Shown piece by piece: positions 59,301 to 64,000 of a stretch of DNA of 64,000 nt. Numbering within the stretch: the first letter of the stretch is position 1; every line of letters starts with the position of its first letter. This DNA comes from Pipra filicauda (taxonomy: Eukaryota; Chordata; Aves; Passeriformes; Pipridae): assembly GCF_003945595.2 (NCBI RefSeq), contig NW_024104448.1:320309-384308 (forward strand). Reading direction: 5' to 3'. A program made the position numbers and the translations under genes. The notes below the pieces were generated by a model that ran no database searches, was not told the origin of the DNA, and worked only from the letters and a program-made list of their open reading frames with translations.

Positions 59301-62113
59301 CACATAGACCCAGCAAAGGTACCTGTGCCACATTGTTGCGCTGATTTCCTGCTGTACATCAAGCTCGCACTTGATCTTTGTTTTGACCTTATTTGAAGAA
59401 TCCCTTCTAATTTTTTTTCCTGTGAGAGATCATGCAGGTTACCAAAAACAGTGCATCTAAATTGCTAAGCATCATCTGATGTTCTGTGTGCATGGCTTCA
59501 AACTATCCTTTTCACTTCTCAAAAAGATGACTTCTTAAAAAAAGGCTGCATTCTGTATTTTGATTTTACTTGACCTGTGACTTTCTTAGCTTGACAATGT
59601 TCTGCTTTCAATGAGGCCTTGAGAAAAATCTTATTTCCTTAAAATTACACTAGTTTTTTGTATACTTTAAATTGAGCCAAATCATTGATCATGCAGTTGA
59701 GTCGAGTTTGTTGGGCGACTTCTGTGTACTTCCTCAGCAATGCTAGAACTATTAATCTATTTGCAGATTTGACTTCCACTTTTTCCACATCCTGCAAAAA
59801 ATTGTGTGCCCCCCCCAAACATAAAACCCCAAAGATATGGCTATTACCTTTGTCTTTCTCTTTTAATCTACTGTTTTTGCTTAAAAATAGGACTGAAAGG
59901 GATCCCTTGAATCACCAAGTTCAACTTCCTGTGGTTGCAAAGAACTGCATCAAATTATTCTGCTTTTAAACTAAATGAAAGCCAATATTTAAAACTTAGA
60001 TTTGTTTAAAATACTACATTTCAGATGCAGCTGCAGTTAGTTACTCTTCATTTTAATTGAGAAGTATGTCTCTCTCTAACAGGTGTACCGAAAGGATCCA
60101 TATGTTAATGAAGAAGCATCCAGACAAAGCTATGTCTTAAAACAGCCAACAATTAATCACCCAGTACAGAGACAGGAAAGAGACCCAAATCTGATCTATG
60201 AATCCCAGGCTCAGTATGCAGAAAAACAACCGAGTAGGGACTATGAACAGTCAACATACAGGTATGATTCTGCAAACTATGTTGATCAGTTTTCCCGTGG
60301 TTATGACCCTCGCCTACATTATGATGACCGTGTGCCTCCCTATGAGGAGCACTGGGCATATTATGAGGAAAAACAGCCCTATAACCAAACAAGAACAGCT
60401 TATGAAAACCAGCCTCCTCGGGATCTTGATTCCAGACAAAATATAGAAGACAGCACAGACCGCAGCTATTACCCAGCACAACCTCGTTTTGAGGAACCCC
60501 CTGCGATGAGCTATGATGGCAGACCTCGCTATGAGCATGCACCCAAAAACTTCAGCTTACCACAGGTGCGATACGAAGATCAGCACACTGTGGGATATGA
60601 CACGCACGGGAGATACAAACCAGAAGCTCAGCCATACCAGTCAGCCATATCTCGATCTCCAGAACCGAAGCAGTACTTTGAGCCACATATAAGGGGCTAT
60701 GAACAAGGTCCTTCTCAAGCTTACAATGCTAAAGCTGGACAATATGAGCCTTCTCATAGCACTTCAGGTGTTTCTCTTCCTCCTCCCCCTTCATCACAAA
60801 CCAAACCAGAAGTTTTGCCTTCTAACAGTAAACCACTGCCTACACCACCATCTCTAGCAGAGGAAGAAGAAGATCCAGCCATGAAACCGCAGTCTGTGCG
60901 AAGTAGGGTTAAGATATTTGAGAGGAGAAGATCCCCGTCTTTGGAAAAAATGAAGGACCCAAGTGATACAGCAACTGTCAAGGTAAGTAATTTAAAGTTT
61001 TTAATTTGTTCTTTTTTGCTAATGAGACTCCATTGCAAGAAGTAAGATACCGTCTTGGAAACAAAGCTTTACTGCTTATGAAATAGCCTCTTAGCAACCT
61101 GACTGGCATGTTTTAAAAGCAGAAACTGAGCACTTTTGTGAAAACACTGATGGGGACCTTACCAATTCATCTTTTGCTAATATTTAGGGGGAAAGGAAGG
61201 CAATCTTAGTTTTCTTGATCATGAAGAGCTTTATCTTTCAAAGTATTTGAATCTAAGAGAATATGCTGTGCTTCTCTTTACAGCCTCCGGAACTAGCACC
61301 TAAGCCTGCACTCACAAGTGTGAGTGGTCCAAAACCAACTTCTCAAAGCCAGTATGAGCACGAGAAAACAACTTACAGGTAGGTACACGACTGATTAAAC
61401 TTAGTTTTCATTTTGGGATTAGAATATTCAGAAGCACATCTTAGGGGTTCAATTTGGAAACTGCAGAGAGGAGTCAGAGTGTGTCAGTACAATTTCTGTG
61501 TCAACAGTAAAGCAAGGCACTGAGTCAGTTCTCATGGGTGTAATTACTGGGAAATGGGGGAAGGACATAATGTTTTTTCAGCATTTTTGGGGAAGAAGCA
61601 TGTTAAGTATCTCCATGTTACTTTTTTCTATATTTATTTGTGATAATTAGAAAGTAAAACAAAAGGGAAAAGGTAAGGTCAAAGGGAAATAAGGATTTTC
61701 TTTCTTTATGGTGTGCCACAGCTGTCTAATTTTCATGCAATATAGGTAAAAAAGGCAAGGTGTACAATTATAAGAATGGCATGCTCATTGTTTTATTACT
61801 AACTAGATTATAAAATAGAATTGTAATTCAGGTGTAATTATGCTTGTTCAACTGGGCAAGGCAACTGTATATTATTATTCTTGGTTAGGGCCCCAGAACC
61901 ACAGAGACCTCAAGTGAAGCCGCCTGAAGATATTGTACGTTCCAATCATTATGATCCTGAGGAAGATGAGGAGTATTATCGAAAGCAGCTCTCATACTTC
62001 GATCGCAGGAGTTTTGAAAATAAGCCATCTGCACAGGTCCCTGCCAGCCATCATCCTGAGCCCACGAAACCCATACACTCACAGAATCAGCTGAATTTCA
62101 GTAATTACTCAAA
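8345..62113 (+). CDS. TJP1: Tight junction protein ZO-1 (TJP1), 23 coding exons, 3' partial
   Basis: ZO-1 is a cytoplasmic MAGUK scaffold at tight and adherens junctions. Family knowledge: PDZ1 binds claudin tails, PDZ2 mediates ZO dimerisation and connexin binding, PDZ3 with SH3-GUK binds JAM-A and occludin, and the C-terminal half binds F-actin. The joined coding exons give 1413 codons plus two bases without a stop. Approximate residues: PDZ1 25-112, RS-rich linker 113-187, PDZ2 188-266, RS-rich linker 270-385, PDZ3 423-504, SH3 518-586, GUK 600-781, acidic region 806-870, alpha cassette 924-1007, Tyr/Pro-rich region 1008-1307, start of actin-binding region to 1413. Near-identity to vertebrate ZO-1 through the PDZ-SH3-GUK core makes the assignment secure. 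The final exons (Pro-rich linker, ZU5 domain, stop) are beyond the window; ZO-1 is usually about 1740-1750 residues. No frameshift or premature stop was seen. The span given includes introns. Confidence 0.97.
11039..11078 (+). repeat. A/C-rich simple sequence
   Basis: A-runs are interrupted by CC and C (AAAACCC, AAACAAACC-type units) over about 40 bp in intron 1. It looks like a degenerate simple repeat, with no other feature. Confidence 0.6.
20253..20281. repeat. Perfect 13-bp inverted repeat, 3-nt spacer
   Basis: The left arm 20253-20265 (TATTTCAGAAGAG) and right arm 20269-20281 (CTCTTCTGAAATA) are exact reverse complements separated by TTC. In RNA this would fold into a 13-bp stem with a very tight loop. 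It sits deep in intron 1 and overlaps an acceptor-like TTTCAG. Confidence 0.9.
22698..22735 (+). repeat. 15-mer direct repeat AGTTTTGTAGTTTTT
   Basis: Exact copies lie at 22698-22712 and 22721-22735, with a related partial copy between them. It is a T/G-rich local duplication in intron 1. Confidence 0.8.
27331..27408 (-). mobile_element. CR1 LINE 3'-end fragment
   Basis: The + strand reads GAATCACGG... GGAAGGGACT... AGTCCAACG... GCTCAAAGCAG, which matches the reverse complement of the well-known CR1 3' end. The element is therefore in the antisense orientation to TJP1. It is diverged and short, and abuts a second CR1 fragment. Confidence 0.7.
27418..27605 (-). mobile_element. CR1 LINE 3'-end fragment (second copy)
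   Basis: The + strand contains ATAGAATAATTGCAGAAC, then GGAGATCATCTAATCTAGCC, GCAGGGTCAGCTACAGCAG, TTGCCCAGGATCTCATCCAG and later CATTTGACCACCC. These follow, in order, the reverse complement of a CR1 3'UTR. The 90-codon-scale open frame over it is not a host gene. Two consecutive 3' ends indicate two insertions side by side, or one into the other. Confidence 0.85.
31308..31325. repeat. Perfect 18-bp palindrome
   Basis: AACATCATATATGATGTT equals its own reverse complement. It lies in AT-rich intron 1 sequence 3.2 kb upstream of exon 2. It could be a dimeric transcription-factor site, but a chance origin is plausible. Confidence 0.85.
32540..32815. other. GC-richer patch in distal intron 1
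   Basis: About 275 bp rich in G and C stands out from the AT-rich intron 1.7 kb before exon 2. It has several CpGs and a 7-bp stem (GAGCTCC at 32674-32680 with GGAGCTC at 32686-32692). An 87-codon open frame crosses it but shows no domain. It is a candidate regulatory element or internal promoter region, and also compatible with an old mobile-element remnant. Confidence 0.3.
34497..34553 (+). CDS. TJP1: TJP1 coding exon 2 (residues 12-30)
   Basis: It encodes [19 protein letters not shown], the run-in to PDZ1. Acceptor TTAG and donor GTAAGT flank 19 whole codons. An in-frame ATG at 34506-34508 (residue Met15) has A at -3 and G at +4, a better context than the annotated start, so transcripts using another first exon could begin here. 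Confidence 0.97.
34554..38950 (+). other. TJP1: TJP1 intron 2 (4.4 kb)
   Basis: AT-rich intron with homopolymer runs and no recognisable repeat family or gene. Open frames are short and featureless. Nothing else was seen. Confidence 0.9.
38951..39075 (+). CDS. TJP1: TJP1 coding exon 3 (PDZ1 core)
   Basis: The exon starts [13 protein letters not shown], giving the PDZ1 carboxylate-binding loop (GFGF, residues 33-36), and ends within the codon for Gln72 (CA|A). It covers the beta-B to beta-C region and the GRDNPHF segment of the claudin-binding groove. Donor GTAAGT; the next intron is only 214 bp. Confidence 0.98.
39290..39392 (+). CDS. TJP1: TJP1 coding exon 4 (PDZ1, second half)
   Basis: It completes Gln72 and encodes [20 protein letters not shown] and the [10 protein letters not shown] strand, to residue 106. 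The alpha-B helix containing HAFAVQQL is intact. Donor GTAAGT. The 1.4-kb intron after it shows no repeat or gene. Confidence 0.98.
40786..41065 (+). CDS. TJP1: TJP1 coding exon 5 (end of PDZ1, acidic patch, RS-rich linker)
   Basis: It begins TIRR, the last PDZ1 strand, followed by an acidic patch ([10 protein letters not shown]) and a basic Ser/Arg-rich linker ([18 protein letters not shown]), then the first strand of PDZ2 ([11 protein letters not shown]). RS-rich linkers in ZO-1 are heavily phosphorylated. Residues 107 to first base of 200. Donor GTAACT; the frame stays open 25 codons into the 560-bp intron, which is not coding. Confidence 0.97.
41310..41338. promoter_or_regulatory. Triple CAGCTG E-box cluster with CRE-like site
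   Basis: CAGCTG occurs at 41310-41315, 41318-41323 and 41333-41338, with TGACGTC at 41322-41328 between them, all within 29 bp in intron 5. CAGCTG is the E-box form preferred by several tissue-specific bHLH factors, and TGACGTC resembles a CRE/ATF core. Function is inferred from motif clustering only. A short direct repeat (CTGTGCAGCTG) contributes to the cluster, so duplication may explain it. Confidence 0.3.
41626..41729 (+). CDS. TJP1: TJP1 coding exon 6 (PDZ2)
   Basis: It encodes [15 protein letters not shown] and the [12 protein letters not shown] segment. The GLRL loop (residues 202-205) marks PDZ2, the domain-swapping dimerisation module of ZO proteins. Residues 200-234. Acceptor AAAG; donor GTACAG is weaker than its neighbours. 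The 838-bp intron that follows contains a CR1 fragment. Confidence 0.98.
42092..42222 (+). mobile_element. CR1 LINE 3'-end fragment
   Basis: The + strand reads CATCCCTGGCAGAGTCCAAGG, GGCTTTGAGCAACC, GGAAGGTGTCCCTGTCCATA, GGTCCCTTCCAACTCAGACC and ends ATTCTATGATT, the classic CR1 3' terminus. Its sense strand is the same as TJP1. It is a 5'-truncated copy within intron 6, a typical avian element. Confidence 0.9.
42568..42736 (+). CDS. TJP1: TJP1 coding exon 7 (end of PDZ2)
   Basis: It encodes [20 protein letters not shown], then [20 protein letters not shown] and the start of the next linker ([13 protein letters not shown]). Residues 235 to first base of 291. Donor GTGAGT; the 362-bp intron that follows shows nothing notable. 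Confidence 0.98.
43099..43243 (+). CDS. TJP1: TJP1 coding exon 8 (RS-rich linker)
   Basis: It encodes [20 protein letters not shown], the [20 protein letters not shown] motif and ends at the codon for Ser339 (AG|T). The region is a disordered, Ser/Arg/His-rich linker between PDZ2 and PDZ3 with many potential phosphosites. The donor GTGATG is non-consensus at +3 to +6 and precedes a long intron, so weaker splicing here is possible. Confidence 0.96.
43244..48875 (+). other. TJP1: TJP1 intron 8 (5.6 kb)
   Basis: AT-rich, with no recognised repeat family. A 149-codon open frame on the minus strand (48207-48656) is the longest here; it shows no domain and its codon content looks like chance. No RNA gene was recognised. 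Confidence 0.9.
48876..49012 (+). CDS. TJP1: TJP1 coding exon 9 (linker before PDZ3)
   Basis: It encodes [20 protein letters not shown], then [20 protein letters not shown] and QTPPLP, ending one base into Glu385. It is a disordered linker with mixed charge and an unusual isolated position between two long introns. Donor GTAAAA. Confidence 0.97.
49013..51362 (+). other. TJP1: TJP1 intron 9 (2.35 kb)
   Basis: The middle part (about 49800-50700) is richer in G and A on the + strand than the flanks. Short open frames on both strands (up to about 100 codons) have no recognisable domains. No known repeat was identified. Confidence 0.88.
51363..51468 (+). CDS. TJP1: TJP1 coding exon 10 (linker before PDZ3)
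   Basis: It completes Glu385 and encodes [20 protein letters not shown] then [15 protein letters not shown], ending two bases into Arg420. It is a proline-rich linker. Donor GTAATG; the 838-bp intron that follows shows nothing notable. Confidence 0.97.
52307..52457 (+). CDS. TJP1: TJP1 coding exon 11 (PDZ3)
   Basis: It encodes [20 protein letters not shown], with the GLRL carboxylate-binding loop at residues 435-438, and [20 protein letters not shown] then [13 protein letters not shown]3 binds JAM family tails and forms a supramodule with SH3-GUK. It ends at residue 470. Donor GTATGT; 517-bp intron after it. Confidence 0.98.
52975..53083 (+). CDS. TJP1: TJP1 coding exon 12 (end of PDZ3)
   Basis: It encodes [20 protein letters not shown] and [16 protein letters not shown], residues 471 to first base of 507. 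It supplies the PDZ3 alpha-B helix and last strand, leading directly into SH3. Donor GTAAAT; 626-bp intron after it with an A/C-rich stretch around 53253-53300. Confidence 0.98.
53710..53929 (+). CDS. TJP1: TJP1 coding exon 13 (SH3 domain)
   Basis: It encodes [20 protein letters not shown], then [40 protein letters not shown] and [13 protein letters not shown]. The exon comprises almost the whole SH3 fold (residues about 518-586), including the GSWLA and GIIPNK segments. MAGUK SH3 domains pack on the GUK domain instead of acting as simple PxxP binders. Donor GTACGA is non-consensus; 422-bp intron after it, with a T-run near 54259-54275. Confidence 0.98.
54352..54536 (+). CDS. TJP1: TJP1 coding exon 14 (SH3-GUK hinge, U5)
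   Basis: It encodes [20 protein letters not shown], then [20 protein letters not shown] and [20 protein letters not shown]. The strongly basic SSKRNLRKS stretch lies in the U5 hinge, which regulates occludin and calmodulin binding in ZO-1 (family knowledge). Residues 580-641. Donor GTATGG; the next intron is only 135 bp, the shortest here. Confidence 0.98.
54672..54767 (+). CDS. TJP1: TJP1 coding exon 15 (GUK start, degenerate P-loop)
   Basis: It encodes [20 protein letters not shown] then [12 protein letters not shown]. The position of the kinase P-loop is occupied by [10 protein letters not shown] (residues 652-661), which lacks the Gly-rich GxxGxGK pattern of active guanylate kinases. This fits the catalytically inactive GUK domain of ZO-1, which acts as a protein-binding module. 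Donor GTAAGT. Confidence 0.98.
55198..55280 (+). CDS. TJP1: TJP1 coding exon 16 (GUK)
   Basis: It encodes [20 protein letters not shown] then TIKQIIDR, ending on residue 701. The last codon is AGA (Arg), where I recall Gln in mammalian ZO-1. Donor GTAAGT. Confidence 0.98.
55281..56293 (+). other. TJP1: TJP1 intron 16 (1.0 kb)
   Basis: AT-rich with several T/A homopolymer runs. A 79-codon open frame (55381-55620) is featureless. No repeat was recognised. Confidence 0.88.
56294..56504 (+). CDS. TJP1: TJP1 coding exon 17 (GUK core)
   Basis: It encodes [60 protein letters not shown] and [10 protein letters not shown]. It covers the central GUK sheet and the basic helices implicated in occludin binding. 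Residues 702 to first base of 772. Donor GTAAGT; 539-bp intron after it. Confidence 0.98.
57044..57144 (+). CDS. TJP1: TJP1 coding exon 18 (end of GUK)
   Basis: It encodes [20 protein letters not shown] then [13 protein letters not shown] after completing Thr772, reaching residue 805. The C-terminal GUK helix includes a QQQQ run. Donor GTAAGA; the frame stays open 31 further codons into the intron but this is not coding. Confidence 0.98.
57145..58317 (+). other. TJP1: TJP1 intron 18 (1.17 kb)
   Basis: No repeat family or gene was recognised. A cluster of short GAGAAC/GTTCTC inverted repeats lies at about 57622-57650. A 91-codon minus-strand open frame (57887-58162) has no recognisable domain. 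Confidence 0.88.
58318..58671 (+). CDS. TJP1: TJP1 coding exon 19 (acidic U6 region and linker)
   Basis: It encodes [20 protein letters not shown], then a strongly acidic Asp/Glu/Ser/Thr/Tyr segment ([13 protein letters not shown]) and a linker to GFKTTTSQP. Residues 806-923. The acidic U6 motif after GUK is known to regulate occludin binding and junction placement. The exon is phase 0 at both ends. Donor GTAAGA; 395-bp intron after it. Confidence 0.98.
59067..59318 (+). CDS. TJP1: TJP1 coding exon 20 (alpha cassette, alternatively spliced)
   Basis: It encodes 84 residues from [20 protein letters not shown] to [15 protein letters not shown], residues 924-1007. It corresponds to the alpha domain of ZO-1, 80 residues in mammals, which separates alpha-plus isoforms (most epithelia) from alpha-minus isoforms (endothelia, some specialised junctions). 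The exon is symmetric (phase 0-0), so skipping keeps frame. Its acceptor lacks a good pyrimidine tract and its donor is GTACCT, both consistent with regulated inclusion. The 764-bp intron after it holds an old CR1-like fragment. Confidence 0.97.
59886..59955 (-). mobile_element. Possible old CR1/L3-like 3' fragment
   Basis: ATAGGACTGAAAGGGATCCC followed by CACCAAGTTCAACTTCCTG resembles the reverse complement of a CR1-type 3' end (GAACTGGAAGGGACC... AAGTCCAAC). It is short and diverged, so this is tentative. Confidence 0.4.
60083..60982 (+). CDS. TJP1: TJP1 coding exon 21 (Tyr/Pro-rich disordered region)
   Basis: This 900-nt exon encodes exactly 300 codons, residues 1008-1307, from [15 protein letters not shown] to DPSDTATVK. 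It is low-complexity, with about 28 tyrosines spaced in an irregular Y-D/E pattern ([20 protein letters not shown]), then a polyproline patch (LPPPPSS, PLPTPPS), an acidic run (AEEEEDP) and a basic [17 protein letters not shown] segment. The last part begins the region implicated in F-actin binding. Donor GTAAGT; the frame remains open for about 20 codons into the 301-bp intron. Confidence 0.98.
61284..61378 (+). CDS. TJP1: TJP1 coding exon 22
   Basis: It encodes [20 protein letters not shown] then [11 protein letters not shown], ending two bases into Arg1339. It is a proline-rich linker in the C-terminal region, diverged from mammals but with GPKPTSQ retained. Donor GTAGGT; 510-bp intron after it. 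Confidence 0.95.
61889..62113 (+). CDS. TJP1: TJP1 coding exon 23 (actin-binding region)
   Basis: It completes Arg1339 and encodes [20 protein letters not shown], then [20 protein letters not shown] and SFENKP, to the first two bases of codon 1414. The [16 protein letters not shown] block is the most conserved part of the C-terminal half and lies in the mapped actin-binding region. Donor GTAAGT is followed within 10 bases by an extreme T-tract. The continuation lies outside the window. Confidence 0.97.
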
Positions 62114-62118
62114 GTAAG

Positions 62119-62142
62119 TTTGGGTTGGTTTTTTTGTGTGTT

Positions 62143-62186
<44 letters not shown>

Positions 62187-62229
62187 GTGGTTTTTTTTTT
62201 TTTTTTTTTTTTTGTTTGTTTTTTTTTTT
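62119..62229. repeat. Long interrupted poly(T) tract beside the exon 23 donor
   Basis: About 110 bp is almost entirely T, with only a few G interruptions (for example GGTGG at 62186-62190) and uninterrupted T runs of more than 20. It starts 6 bp after the end of exon 23. It could be a real unstable T-tract or partly a sequencing or assembly artefact, as homopolymers are error-prone. Confidence 0.9.
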
Positions 62230-62469
62230 AATTTGAAAAAGTAGGGAGGCATATAGGACTATAACAGAAATCCTGCCCATGTCAATGGAATTCCAAGGAT
62301 TTGTGGTACTGAATTGAAATTTTGTGTTCATGAAGTCAGTTTCTCTGTTTAAGATGTAGCTTTAGTTTGAAAACACATAACTGCATAATTTTGTTTTGGT
62401 AAATGAATAATTTTTGTAGGTTTCAGGACCTTCAAGGTGTTGTTTTTGCTTGCTACTTACTACCATGCA

Positions 62470-63350
62470 ATCATAGAATTGTTTAGGTTGGAAAAGATCA
62501 CTAAGTCCAACCACTAATCCAGCACTGCCAGGTTCACCACTTAAACCATGGCCCCAAGAACCACACCTACATGTCTTTTCATCTCCAGGAGTGATGATTT
62601 CACCACTTCCCTGGGCAACCTGTTCCCATGTCTGATAACCCTTTCAGTGAAGACATATTTCCAAATATCCAACCTAAATCTCCTCTGGCACAACTTGAGG
62701 CTACTTCCTCTTGTCCTATGGCTTGTTGCCTCTGTGAAGAGACCTGACTACAACTTCCTTTCAGGTGGTTGTAGAGAGTGACAAGGTCTCCCCTGACCCC
62801 CCTCTTCTCCAGGCTAAACATCCCCAGCTCCTTCAGCCACTCCTGATCAGACTTGTGCTCCAGACCTTTCCCCAGCTCCATTGCCCTTCTTTGGACATGC
62901 TCCAGGACCTCAATGTCTTTCTTGTAGCGAGGGCCCCAGAACAGAGCACAAGTTTTGAGATTCCTCACCAGTGCCCAGTGCAGAGGGGATGCAGTGGTCA
63001 CTGCCCCGGTCCTGCTGGCCACACTATTGCTGACACAAGCCAGGTGCCTTTGGCCTTCTTGCCCACCTGGGGTTATGTTCAGCTGTGTTTGGCCAGCACC
63101 CCTGGGGCCTTTTCCAACCCCTCTGCCCCCAGCCTGCAGCTGCAGGGGGTTGTTGCTACCCAAGGGCAGGATCTGGCATTTGGCCTTGTTGAACCTCACA
63201 CAATTGGCCCCAGCCCATGGATCCAACCTGTCCAGATCCCTCTCAGAGCCTTCCTGCCCTCCAGCAGATCAACACTCACACTTAATTCGGAGTCGTCTGT
63301 GAATTTACTGTGGGGGTGCAGTCAATGCCTTCATCCAGATCATTGATTGT
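62470..63350 (-). mobile_element. 5'-truncated CR1 LINE with reverse-transcriptase C-terminus remnant
   Basis: On the + strand the element starts ATCATAGAATTGTTTAGGTTGGAA, the reverse complement of a CR1 3' end, so its sense strand is minus. Minus-strand translation shows CR1 ORF2 C-terminal signatures in order: INDLDEGIDCT, FNKAKCQILPLG, NSVASR, ALVRNLKT, YKKDIEVLEHVQRRA, FSLEKRGVRGDL. They fall in more than one frame, with indels, and the 5' part of the element is missing, so it is a dead copy. At about 880 bp it is the largest mobile element in the window. Confidence 0.93.
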
Positions 63351-64000
63351 GTTCTGTTAATGATCATAAACAGAATGTAACAAAATATTTCCTTAGTCTA
63401 ATATGTAGTGCTTCAACATCTTTCAAAGCAAAGGTTTTGATTTATTGAAGTTCTATGTATGCATTTTTTTCTGCAGACAGGATCGTAGAGGTTAGCCACA
63501 TTTGACATTAGGAAAATGAGCCTTTAGGGATATTGCTGAGGCCAGAATTTAATCTGTTAATGGAAACATCTGTTTCCTGTATTGTTTTGCTTCCTTTATT
63601 TGGAACATTTTGATACAGAAATTGTGTGAAAGCTCATGAAAAGATTTAGCTCAGGTAAAGAGCTGGATATTTTGGAGGATACTTACACAAACTTTGTGAA
63701 TACTCTCCACAGTTACCTAAATTTGTCTTGATTCAAACTGTAACAAGGTGTTTTAGCTGTTACTGTGAAAAGCTAGCTTGGCTTGCTGTGTGCAGCCTGA
63801 AAATTGGGCATTTTTGAAGGCTTTTGTTGTATTACTGCTTGAAACATGGACCGTTCAGGTGAAGCTGAATCTGACAGCCTTAATGTAAATGAGATCTTTA
63901 GAGTGAAATAATAAATTAACTGGCCAAAGTTTTATAATATCTAGTGTACGTGCAAGGTGTCTTTCATGTACTTGATACACTGTATTCCAGTGCTTGAAGG

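Larger units (their letters stand above)
62114..64000 (+). other. TJP1: TJP1 intron 23, 5' part
   Basis: It starts with GTAAGT and continues to the window edge. It holds the T-tract and an antisense CR1 (62470-63350). From 63351 to 64000 I see only AT-rich sequence. No exon encoding the Pro-rich linker or ZU5 domain appears before the end. Confidence 0.88.

Noticed and set aside
60153..60542. 129-codon antisense frame and an 82-codon + strand frame in another register inside exon 21
   Set aside because: Both overlap a secure TJP1 exon and are explained by its repetitive Tyr/Asp/Pro codon usage.
62765..63346. 193- and 115-codon + strand frames
   Set aside because: They are the antisense of the CR1 relic, not host genes.
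1..64000. tRNA, rRNA, snoRNA, CRISPR array, viral or prokaryotic systems
   Set aside because: I saw no cloverleaf with A/B boxes, no convincing C/D box pair, no regularly spaced repeats and no bacterial-type gene. The window is explained by one vertebrate gene and its introns.

Overview
The window is vertebrate nuclear DNA, most likely from a bird. It is AT-rich, has one strong CpG island, and carries a multi-exon gene whose introns all begin GT and end AG. The recognisable interspersed repeats are CR1-type LINEs, the dominant family in birds. There are no operons, Shine-Dalgarno sites, CRISPR arrays, phage genes or other prokaryotic features. I assign birds rather than a species.

One gene accounts for nearly all interpretable coding sequence: TJP1, encoding the tight-junction scaffold ZO-1, on the + strand. 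I resolved 23 coding exons between 8345 and 62113. Their joined length is 4241 nt (1413 codons plus two bases), and the reading frame is kept across every junction. In order they encode PDZ1, a Ser/Arg-rich linker, PDZ2, a second RS-rich linker, PDZ3, SH3, a catalytically degenerate guanylate-kinase-like (GUK) domain, an acidic segment, an alternatively spliceable alpha cassette, a long tyrosine- and proline-rich disordered region, and the start of the actin-binding C-terminal region. The last exons, including the ZU5 domain and stop codon, lie beyond the right edge.

Layout: 1-7480 is upstream sequence with no gene I can support; it holds a TA-rich run, a 290-bp polypurine tract, a short tandem duplication and a GC-richer patch. 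7530-8700 is the CpG-island promoter, 5'UTR and coding exon 1. 8378-34496 is a 26-kb first intron. 34497-43243 holds exons 2-8. A 5.6-kb intron and a 2.4-kb intron flank exon 9. 51363-62113 is the dense 3' block of exons 10-23. 62114-64000 is the start of the next intron, with an extreme T-tract and a 5'-truncated CR1 in antisense orientation.

I did not find a previously undescribed system. The most useful observations concern splicing control of the alpha cassette (exon 20), a possible second start codon in exon 2, the tyrosine-rich exon 21, a perfect 13-bp inverted repeat in intron 1, an E-box/CRE-like cluster in intron 5, and the T-tract beside the exon 23 donor. Comparisons with mammalian ZO-1 rest on general knowledge of the family, not on an alignment run here.
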